A stretch of 64,000 bases of DNA from Streptomyces shenzhenensis (GTDB lineage: Bacteria > Actinomycetota > Actinomycetes > Streptomycetales > Streptomycetaceae), in the NCBI RefSeq assembly GCF_021462265.1, contig NZ_JAJONF010000015.1, positions 1 through 64,000 of the forward strand, in the 5' to 3' direction. The translations under genes were made by a program, and so were the position numbers. Under the pieces are notes generated by a model. The model worked only from the letters and a program-made list of their open reading frames with translations, was not told the origin of the DNA and did not search any database. Shown piece by piece: positions 1 to 6,204 of this stretch; position 1 is the stretch's first letter; each line of letters begins with the position of its first letter.

Positions 1-750
1 GAGCGGGCCGCATTCGAGCGGATCGTCGCCGACTTCACCGCCCAGACCGCCGAGCTGGGGCTCCCCGAGGTCACCGCGATCCCGGTCTCGGCGCTCGCCG
101 GTGACAACGTCGTCGACCGTTCCGTGCCCATGGACTGGTACGACGGCCCGGCGCTCCTGGAGTTCCTGGAGAACGTCCCGGTGGCCGCGGACGCGGCCGA
201 CGCCCCGGCCCGCTTCCCGGTCCAGTACGTCATCCGGCACGGCGACATCCGGCACTACGCGGGCCAGCTGGTCTCCGGCTCGCTGCGGGTCGGCGACCGG
301 GTCACCGTCCACCCGTCCGGGGAGACCTCCACGATCGCCGCGATCGACGTGCTCGGCACCGGGGTCGAGGCGGCCCACGCCCCGCGGTCCATCGGGGTGC
401 GCCTGGCCGACCAGCGGGACGTCTCGCGCGGCGACATGATCACGGCGGGTCCCGGGGCGCCCGTACTCACCAAGGACGTGACGGCGGCCGTGTGCCATCT
501 GGCCGACCGGCCGCTCAGGGTGGGCGACCGGGTGCTGCTCAAGCACGCCACCCGGACCGTCAAGGCGATCGTCCGGGACCTGGCGGGCGCCACCGCGCTG
601 ATCGCCAACGACCTGGGCCGGATCACCCTGCGCAGCGCCGAGCCGCTGCCGCTGGACGCCTACGCGGTCTCCCGCCGTACCGGCGCCTTCATCCTGATCG
701 ACCCGGCGGACGGCGCGACGCTGACGGCGGGGATGGTCGAGTTCGGCTGA
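1..750 (+). CDS. cysN: Sulfate adenylyltransferase subunit 1 (CysN), 3' part
   Basis: This is the C-terminal 249 residues of the GTP-binding large subunit of ATP sulfurylase, which with CysD makes adenosine 5'-phosphosulfate in sulfate assimilation. The frame is open to the left edge, so the P-loop and most of the GTPase domain lie outside. Visible are the end of the G domain (SALAGDNVVDRS, then MDWYDGPALLEFLE, a CysN hallmark), then two EF-Tu-like beta-barrel domains (from about RFPVQYVIR to the end). The protein ends GMVEFG and is followed 13 bp later by a strong terminator, so cysN is the last gene of its operon. The GTG at 124 is internal and not a start. Family assignment is secure. Confidence 0.95.
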   Translation, partial: ERAAFERIVADFTAQTAELGLPEVTAIPVSALAGDNVVDRSVPMDWYDGPALLEFLENVPVAADAADAPARFPVQYVIRHGDIRHYAGQLVSGSLRVGDRVTVHPSGETSTIAAIDVLGTGVEAAHAPRSIGVRLADQRDVSRGDMITAGPGAPVLTKDVTAAVCHLADRPLRVGDRVLLKHATRTVKAIVRDLAGATALIANDLGRITLRSAEPLPLDAYAVSRRTGAFILIDPADGATLTAGMVEFG

Positions 751-763
751 CCCCCTCCGCCGC

Positions 764-795
764 GAAAGAGCCCCCGGAAACCGGGGGCTCTTTCG
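764..795 (+). terminator. Rho-independent terminator after cysN
   Basis: Perfect hairpin: AAAGAGCCCCCGG, a short AAA loop, then CCGGGGGCTCTTT, just after the cysN stop. The stem is GC-rich and flanked by A/T tracts, so it could work on both strands. Confidence 0.9.
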
Positions 796-805
796 TATGT
801 GCCGT

Positions 806-820
806 GTCACAAGGTCACAG
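806..820. promoter_or_regulatory. Tandem GTCACA motif upstream of the HATPase gene
   Basis: Two GTCACA-type hexamers in direct orientation (806 and 814) lie about 160 bp upstream of the gene at 978. Similar pairs (GTCACAGCC) precede the lipoprotein start at 34605 and mutA at 42139. No function is assigned; TGTGA is also the half-site of Crp-type regulators, but the arrangement here is a direct repeat rather than a dyad. Confidence 0.25.
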
Positions 821-977
821 CGTGTCGATAGCGCGGTAACAGCGGAGCCGGATGTGCGAGCGGGGCCCAGGGACGGGGTAAGCCACCCGTTACCGGGACG
901 AAGGTCTCGTCAGGGGGGCGCCGAAGGCCTCCAGAACGGGACCCGTACCATTCCTACAGCCGAAAGCAGGACAAGCA

Positions 978-1445
978 GTGATCGCCTGCGCCATGAACGG
1001 AATCGCCGTGTACGAACCACCTTCCGCAGCCGCCTCCTGGCGTATCGCGCTGCCGCACACCGTCGCGGCCGTGCCGGTCGCCCGTGCCCTGGTGCGTTCG
1101 GCGATGGAGGAGACCGACCACGCGGCCGACGCCGACACCGCCGAGCTGCTCACCGCGGAGCTGGTCGCCAACGCCGTGGAGCACACCGCCGGCCGGGGGC
1201 CGATAGAGCTGGTCGTCGAGCTGATGCCGGGGGGCTGCAAGGTCGAGGTGCACGACCCGGACCCGGCGCCGCCCGGCCATCTCACCCGTCCGGTGATCGA
1301 GGAGCCCGACCCCATGCAGGAGGGCGGGCGCGGCCTGCTGCTGATCCGCGCCCTGAGCTCGTCGTGCGGGCACCGCCCCACGGACTCCGGCAAGGCGGTG
1401 TGGTTCAGGCTTCCTGTGGTGCCGCGTCAGTGGCGTCCGGCGTGA
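978..1445 (+). CDS. ATP-binding anti-sigma-like protein (HATPase_c, RsbW/SpoIIAB type)
   Basis: Single-domain GHKL ATPase of 155 residues, the size of the many Streptomyces RsbW-like serine kinases that bind sigma factors or anti-anti-sigma factors. The N box is visible as ELVANAVEHT (about residues 56-65) and the G2-type box as GGRGLLLIRALSS (about 116-128). There is no transmembrane segment or receiver domain, so it should be cytoplasmic. The GTG at 978 has an AGGA six bases upstream, whereas the ATG at 993 has no Shine-Dalgarno sequence, so GTG is chosen. It is monocistronic, between the cysN terminator and a leftward operon. The target sigma factor cannot be inferred here. Confidence 0.8.
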   Translation: MIACAMNGIAVYEPPSAAASWRIALPHTVAAVPVARALVRSAMEETDHAADADTAELLTAELVANAVEHTAGRGPIELVVELMPGGCKVEVHDPDPAPPGHLTRPVIEEPDPMQEGGRGLLLIRALSSSCGHRPTDSGKAVWFRLPVVPRQWRPA

Positions 1446-1590
1446 CCGTGTCGTTCCCGGCCACCACCGGCGTGGAGTTCCGGCGCCCGCAACCGACGTA
1501 GACCAGCGGGCCCACGGCCGGGAAGACGGCGAACCGGATCCAGGTCGCCCACCCGGTCTCGTGGCCCGGGCAGAGGCCGACGCCCAGCAC
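1405..1590 (-). CDS. Possible small membrane protein, 61 aa
   Basis: Short open frame just downstream of, and in the same direction as, the ornithine carbamoyltransferase gene. It has one hydrophobic stretch (roughly WIRFAVFPAVGPLVYVGC) followed by a polar tail. It would begin with GTG at 1590, without a good ribosome-binding site, and overlaps the 3' end of the convergent HATPase gene by 41 bp. I do not recognise the family. It may be only a spurious frame, and is listed because it follows the operon closely and has a plausible membrane-protein composition. Confidence 0.25.
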   Translation of the reverse strand: MLGVGLCPGHETGWATWIRFAVFPAVGPLVYVGCGRRNSTPVVAGNDTVTPDATDAAPQEA

Positions 1591-1612
1591 GGGGGCCGAT
1601 GAACGGGGCTGG

Positions 1613-2620
1613 TCAGGCGAGCGTGGCCACCAGGACCGCCTTGATGGTGTGCATGCGGTTCTCGGCCTCGTCGAAGACGACCGAGTGCTCGGACTCGAAC
1701 ACCTCGTCGGTGACCTCCAGCTCGGTCAGCCCGTGCCGTTCGTGGATCTCGCGGCCGACGACGGTGCCGAGGTCGTGGAAGGCCGGCAGGCAGTGCAGGA
1801 ACTTGACGTCGGCGTTGCCGGTGGCACGCAGCACGTCCATGGTGACGGCGTACGGACCGAGCAGCGCGATGCGCTCGTCCCAGACCTCCTTGGGCTCCCC
1901 CATCGACACCCAGACGTCGGTGGCGACGAAGTCGGTGTCGCGCACGCCGTCCTTCACGTCCTCGGTGAGGGTGATCCGGGCGCCGGACGCGCCGGCGAGT
2001 CGCTGGGCCAGCTCGACGACGGTCTCGTCCGGCCACAGCGGCCGGGGCGCGACGATCCGGACGTCCATGCCGAGCAGGGCGCCGGTGACGAGGTAGGAGT
2101 TGCCCATGTTGTAACGGGCGTCACCGAGGTAGGCGAAGGCGATCTCCGCGAGCGGCTTGTCGCAGTGCTCGGTCATGGTGAGGACGTCGGCGAGCATCTG
2201 GGTGGGGTGCCACTCGTCGGTGAGACCGTTGTAGACGGGCACCCCCGCGAACGCGGCCAGCTCCTCGACGACGACCTGGCCGTGCCCGCGGTACTCGATC
2301 GCGTCGAACATCCGGCCGAGGACCCGGGCGGTGTCCTTCACCGACTCCTTGTGCCCGAGCTGGGAGCCGGCCGGGTCGAGGTAGGTGGTGGAAGCGCCCT
2401 GGTCGGCGGCGGCGACCTCGAAGGCGCAGCGGGTGCGCGTGGAGGTCTTCTCGAAGACCAGGGCGATGTTCTTCCCGCGCAGGTACTGCGTCTCGGTCCC
2501 GGCCTTCTTGGCCGCCTTCAGCTCGGCGGCCAGCTCGACCAGCCCGCGGAACTCCTCCTGGGTGAAGTCCAGCTCCTTGAGGAAGTGGCGGCCGGCGAGG
2601 GCGGTCGGGACAGTCGCCAT
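1613..2620 (-). CDS. argF: Ornithine carbamoyltransferase (probably catabolic, ArcB role)
   Basis: 335-residue ornithine transcarbamylase: carbamoyl phosphate + ornithine to citrulline, or the reverse phosphorolysis in the arginine deiminase pathway. The carbamoyl-phosphate loop STRTRCAFE is near residue 60, the HCLPAF motif that binds ornithine is near 270, and the length is typical. The start ATG at 2620 has GGAGCG upstream. It lies 165 bp downstream of arcA on the same strand, which favours the catabolic (ArcB) role. No argininosuccinate or other arginine-biosynthesis gene is adjacent, and neither carbamate kinase nor an ArcD antiporter is present in the window. The gap to arcA holds a possible operator and promoter (2667-2693), so it may also have its own transcript. 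Confidence 0.9.
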   Translation of the reverse strand: MATVPTALAGRHFLKELDFTQEEFRGLVELAAELKAAKKAGTETQYLRGKNIALVFEKTSTRTRCAFEVAAADQGASTTYLDPAGSQLGHKESVKDTARVLGRMFDAIEYRGHGQVVVEELAAFAGVPVYNGLTDEWHPTQMLADVLTMTEHCDKPLAEIAFAYLGDARYNMGNSYLVTGALLGMDVRIVAPRPLWPDETVVELAQRLAGASGARITLTEDVKDGVRDTDFVATDVWVSMGEPKEVWDERIALLGPYAVTMDVLRATGNADVKFLHCLPAFHDLGTVVGREIHERHGLTELEVTDEVFESEHSVVFDEAENRMHTIKAVLVATLA

Positions 2621-2666
2621 GGGGCGCTCCAGCGGTAGGGGTCATCAGCTTCAGGGGCTTTGGAAG

Positions 2667-2693
2667 TCTATACGATGTTCCACATTTCTATAC
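2667..2693 (-). promoter_or_regulatory. AT-rich direct repeat/dyad upstream of ornithine carbamoyltransferase
   Basis: In a GC-rich background, TCTATAC occurs twice exactly 20 bp apart (2667 and 2687), with a small dyad ATGT-TCC-ACAT between them. Read on the minus strand, each repeat offers a TATAGA-like -10. The layout suggests a regulated promoter about 50 bp from the start codon. It does not obviously match the Streptomyces ARG box, so the regulator is unknown. Confidence 0.45.
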
Positions 2694-2718
2694 AGGGGCT
2701 TGGGGCGGGGTCCCGCGG

Positions 2719-2801
2719 AATGTCACACGTCACGCGTCACACGGCCCCGTCACGCGCTCCCGTCACACGGCGTCCCGTCACGCGTCACACGGCGTCCCGC
2801 T
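2719..2801. repeat. Degenerate GTCACRC short-repeat tract
   Basis: About ten tandem or near-tandem GTCACGC/GTCACAC units, several extended to GTCACACGGCGTCCC, fill the arcA-argF spacer and run into the last codons of arcA, whose stop codon (2785-2787) lies in one of the units. Looks like replication-slippage expansion. Confidence 0.7.
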
Positions 2802-4008
2802 GCACCGGACAGCTCATGCACCGCGGTCCGCCCCTCCCCCGCCCCAGCTCGCTCCCCGGGATCTCGATCACCTCGATGCCCTGCTTGCGCAGATGGGTGT
2901 TGGTGGTGGAGTTGCGTTCGTAGGCGACGACCACACCGGGTTCGACGGCGAGGACGTTGCAGCCGTCGTCCCACTGTTCGCGTTCGGCCGCGTGCACGTC
3001 CTGGGTGGCGGTCAGGACCCGGATCTCGCTGAGGCCGAGGGCGGCGGCGATCGCCCGGTGCATGTGCTCCGGCGGATGGTCGGTGACCTTGAGCTCCTTA
3101 TCGTCGGTACCCGGTTCGATGGTGTACGACCGGAGCATGCCGAGCCCGGCGTACTGGGTGAAGGTGTCGCCGTCGACCATCGTCATCACGGTGTCGAGGT
3201 GCATGAAGGCGCGCCGCTTCGGCATGTCCAGGGCGACGATGGTCCGCGCCGAGCCGGCCGCGAACAGTTCGTGCGCGAGCATCTCGACGGCCTGCGGGGT
3301 GGTGCGCTCGCTCATGCCGATCAGGACCGCGCCGTTGCCGATCACCAGGACGTCGCCGCCCTCGATGGTGGAGGGGTAGGCGGCCTGCCCCTCCGACCAG
3401 ACATGGAACGTTTCGCCATGGAAGAGCGGGTGGTGCCGGTAGATCGCCTCGAAGTGCACGGTCTCGCGCTGCCGGGCGGGCCAGCGCATGGCGTTGATGG
3501 AGACGCCGTCGTAGACCCAGGCGGAGGTGTCGCGGGTGAAGAGGTGGTTGGGGAGCGGCTGGAGGAGGAAGTCGTCGAGGTCCATGACGTGGAAGCGGAC
3601 CGAGGTGGGCTCCTCGTGGGCGGCCAGGAACTCCCGCTTGGTCATGCCGCCGACCAGCGCCTCGGCCAGCTCGCGCGCCGGCAGTTCCTCGAAGGCGGCG
3701 CGCAGGTGGTCGGTGGCGAGCGGGCCGTACTCCTTCTCGTCGAAGACCCGGTCCAGGACGAGGGTGCGGGCGGCCGGGATCGCCAGCGCCTCTTCGAGCA
3801 GGTCGCCGAAGAGATGGACGGCGACGCCGCGGTCACGCAGCACGTCGGCGAACCCGTCGTGCTCGGCCCGGGCCCGGCGCACCCAGAGGAGGTCGTCGAA
3901 GAGGAGGGCGTCCTTGTTGCTCGGGGTGAGCCTTTTGAGCTCCAGATCCGGCCGGTGCAGGATGACGCGGCGCAGCCGCCCGGCCTCGGAGTCGACATGG
4001 AATCCCAT
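2785..4008 (-). CDS. arcA: Arginine deiminase
   Basis: 407-residue cytoplasmic arginine deiminase (arginine to citrulline + ammonia), first enzyme of the arginine deiminase pathway. Visible family motifs: FTRDTSAWVYDG, the acidic substrate loop IEGGDVLVIG, HLDTVMTMVD with the catalytic His, and the C-terminal catalytic cysteine in GGPRCMSCP. The start is taken at ATG 4008 because GGAGG stands just upstream and the family begins MGFHVDSEAG; an open 33-residue extension upstream is Gly/Arg-rich and unlike the family. It is the first gene of a leftward arcA-argF operon. The final residues (PVQRDAV) are encoded in a short-repeat tract, which may have altered the C-terminus. Confidence 0.95.
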   Translation of the reverse strand: MGFHVDSEAGRLRRVILHRPDLELKRLTPSNKDALLFDDLLWVRRARAEHDGFADVLRDRGVAVHLFGDLLEEALAIPAARTLVLDRVFDEKEYGPLATDHLRAAFEELPARELAEALVGGMTKREFLAAHEEPTSVRFHVMDLDDFLLQPLPNHLFTRDTSAWVYDGVSINAMRWPARQRETVHFEAIYRHHPLFHGETFHVWSEGQAAYPSTIEGGDVLVIGNGAVLIGMSERTTPQAVEMLAHELFAAGSARTIVALDMPKRRAFMHLDTVMTMVDGDTFTQYAGLGMLRSYTIEPGTDDKELKVTDHPPEHMHRAIAAALGLSEIRVLTATQDVHAAEREQWDDGCNVLAVEPGVVVAYERNSTTNTHLRKQGIEVIEIPGSELGRGRGGPRCMSCPVQRDAV

Positions 4009-4159
4009 GCCTCCATCCTGACCATCGCGGACCGTGTTCACCCCCTGCTCCGCCGTTTCTTGTCCCGACCGCCCGGCCGTTTCCGCTTCTCGTCCCCTTG
4101 ACGACAAGCGAGGTGGGCGCGATTATTGTCATACTGACTCTAAATCACGAGGGGGATTC
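4009..4159. promoter_or_regulatory. Divergent promoter region arcA / SPFH gene
   Basis: Intergenic space between two divergent genes. On the plus strand TTGACG (4099-4104) is followed after 18 bp by the AT-rich stretch GATTATTGTCATACT, a plausible promoter for the SPFH gene about 35 bp before its ATG. No clear operator was recognised. Confidence 0.35.
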
Positions 4160-5293
4160 ATGGCCGACATCACCCGGCGCCTGGGCTGGCGGCATCTGCG
4201 CGGCGCGCCGACGGCGCACGTCAGACACCACCGGGGCGAGAAGCTGCTGCACAAGGGTCCGGGGCTCAGTTTCTGGTTCCGCGCGCTGACCGCGGCCATC
4301 TCCGAGGTGCCGGTGGACGACCGCGAGCTGGCGATGACGTTCCACGCCCGCACGGCCGACTTCCAGGACGTGGCGGTCCAGGCGACCGTCACCTACCGCG
4401 TCGGCGACCCGGCCGTCGCGGCCGCCCGCCTCGACTTCTCCATCGACCCGGACACCGGTGTCTGGCGCGGCACGCCCCTCGAACAGCTCGGCACGCTGCT
4501 GACCGAGACGGCCCAGCAGCACGCGCTGGACGCGCTGACCCGCACTCCGCTGGCGCAGGCGCTGGTGGACGGGGTGGCGGTGGTCCGGGAGCGGATCGCG
4601 GCCGGCCTGGCGGCGGAACCGCGGCTGCCCGCCACCGGCATCGAGGTGGTGGCCGTCCGGGTGATGGCGCTGCGGCCGGAGCCCGAGGTGGAGCGGGCGC
4701 TGCGCACCCCGGCCCGCGAGCAGATCCAGCAGGAGGCCGACCGGGCGACGTACGAGCGGCGCGCGGTGGCCGTCGAGCGGGAGCGGGCGATCGCCGAGAA
4801 CGAGCTGGCGAGCCAGATCGAACTGGCCCGCCGCGAGGAGCGGCTGGTCGAGCAGCGGGGCGCCAACGCGCGGCGTGAGGCCGAGGAGCACGCGGCGGCG
4901 GACTCCGTCCGGGCCGCGGCGGAGGCGGCCCGGACGGTGAAACTGGCGGAGGCGGAGGCGGCCAAGTCCGTGAAGCTGGCGGACGCCGAAGCGGCGCGCA
5001 CCCTGCGCCTGGCGGAGGCGGAGGCGGCCCGGTCCGTCAAGCTGGGCGAGGCGGAGGCGGCGCGGGCGGTCACGCTCGCGCGGGCCGAGGCCGTGGGGGC
5101 GCGGGAGGTCGGCGAGGCACGGGCCGCGGCGCAGGCGGCCTGGCTGCGGGTGCACGGCGAGGCGGACGTGGCCACGCTGCACGCCCTCACCGGCGCGCGG
5201 CTCGCCGAGAACCTGCCGCGCATCGACAGCGTGACCGTGTCGCCGGACGTGCTGACCGGGCTGCTGGCCAGGCTGGGCGGGGAGCGGGAGTGA
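4160..5293 (+). CDS. SPFH/band 7 domain protein with hendecad coiled coil
   Basis: 377-residue protein with an N-terminal band-7-like region (about residues 20-200; MTFHARTADFQDVAVQATV is typical) followed by a long charged/Ala-rich helix. There is no signal peptide or hydrophobic N-terminal anchor, unlike classical flotillins, so membrane association would have to be indirect. Residues about 256-310 form five 11-residue repeats (AARTVKLAEAE type), a right-handed coiled-coil periodicity, suggesting oligomeric scaffolding. ATG 4160 is chosen over an upstream GTG because of GAGGGGG just before it. The stop overlaps the next gene by 4 bp (GTGA), so the two are translationally coupled. The specific role is unknown. 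Confidence 0.75.
   Translation: MADITRRLGWRHLRGAPTAHVRHHRGEKLLHKGPGLSFWFRALTAAISEVPVDDRELAMTFHARTADFQDVAVQATVTYRVGDPAVAAARLDFSIDPDTGVWRGTPLEQLGTLLTETAQQHALDALTRTPLAQALVDGVAVVRERIAAGLAAEPRLPATGIEVVAVRVMALRPEPEVERALRTPAREQIQQEADRATYERRAVAVERERAIAENELASQIELARREERLVEQRGANARREAEEHAAADSVRAAAEAARTVKLAEAEAAKSVKLADAEAARTLRLAEAEAARSVKLGEAEAARAVTLARAEAVGAREVGEARAAAQAAWLRVHGEADVATLHALTGARLAENLPRIDSVTVSPDVLTGLLARLGGERE
4925..5089 (+). repeat. Five 33-bp in-frame repeats encoding hendecads
   Basis: Starts at 4925, 4958, 4991, 5024 and 5057. Each encodes an 11-residue unit of the pattern AARxVKLAEAE in the SPFH protein's helical region. The DNA copies have diverged moderately, so the repeat is probably kept for protein structure. 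Confidence 0.8.
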
Positions 5294-6195
5294 GCCTCGC
5301 GCCGCGTGCCGTGCTGGTCCACCGGACCACGGAGTACGAGGAGTTGGTGGCCCGGCACGGCACGCACGGCCAGGCCGCCTTCTTCCTCGCCTCCCGCGGC
5401 CGGGACATGGCCGAGGTCGCCGAACGGCACCGGCGCACCCGGCGGGCGCTCGCCGAGGTGGCCTCGGCGGTGCCGCCGGCCTGGCGCCAGGCCCGGGTCG
5501 AGCGGGCCGACCTGGACCGCTTCCTGTTCGCGCCGGAGGACGTGGTCGTGGTGGTCGGCCAGGACGGTCTGGTGGCGAACGTGGCGAAGTACCTGGACGG
5601 CCAGCCGGTGATCGGCATCGACACCGACCCCGGCCGCAACCCGGGGGTGCTGGTACGGCACCGGCCGCAGCGGGCGGCCGTACTGCTGGCCTCGGTCACC
5701 GCCACGGCCACGGCCACTGGGGCCGACGAGCTGACGATGGTCGAGGCGGTCGCCGACGACACGCAGCGGCTCGTGGCGCTCAACGAGATCTACCTGGGGT
5801 CCGCCGGCCATCAGACCACCCGATACCGCCTGGGCCTCGAGGACGACGGGGGTGTCGTCGAGGTCCAGGCCTCCTCCGGGGTGCTGGTGGGCACCGGCAC
5901 CGGGGCCACCGGCTGGCTGCGTTCGGTGTGGCAGGAGCGCGGCGGCCGGCTGCCGCTGCCCGCCCCCACGGAGGACCGCCTCCTCTGGTTCGTCCGGGAG
6001 GCCTGGCCCTCGCCGGCGACCGGGACCGCCCTGGTCGCCGGCGAGCTGACGGCCTCGGCGGCGCTGACCCTCACGGTCGAGTCGGACCGCCTGATCGCCT
6101 TCGGCGACGGCATCGAGGCCGACGCCCTGGAGCTGACCTGGGGGCAGACGGTCCGGGTGGGGACGTGCGCGCAGCGGCTCAGGCTGGTCGGCTGA
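5290..6195 (+). CDS. NAD kinase-like protein
   Basis: 301-residue protein resembling the ATP-NAD kinase/diacylglycerol kinase-like fold. VVVVGQDGLVANVAKYL sits where NAD kinases have the GGDGT loop, GIDTDPGRNPGVLV resembles the GxNxGxxGFL segment, ALNEIYLG the NE motif, and SSGVLVGTGTGATGW the ...TPTGSTAY substrate loop. The GGDG motif is altered to GQDG, so NADP-forming activity is uncertain. The GTG start overlaps the SPFH stop codon (GTGA), making a two-gene operon. It converges with pnkp with only 9 bp between the stop codons. The fold assignment is inferred from motifs. Confidence 0.65.
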   Translation: MSLAPRAVLVHRTTEYEELVARHGTHGQAAFFLASRGRDMAEVAERHRRTRRALAEVASAVPPAWRQARVERADLDRFLFAPEDVVVVVGQDGLVANVAKYLDGQPVIGIDTDPGRNPGVLVRHRPQRAAVLLASVTATATATGADELTMVEAVADDTQRLVALNEIYLGSAGHQTTRYRLGLEDDGGVVEVQASSGVLVGTGTGATGWLRSVWQERGGRLPLPAPTEDRLLWFVREAWPSPATGTALVAGELTASAALTLTVESDRLIAFGDGIEADALELTWGQTVRVGTCAQRLRLVG

Positions 6196-6204
6196 CGCCG
6201 CGGC

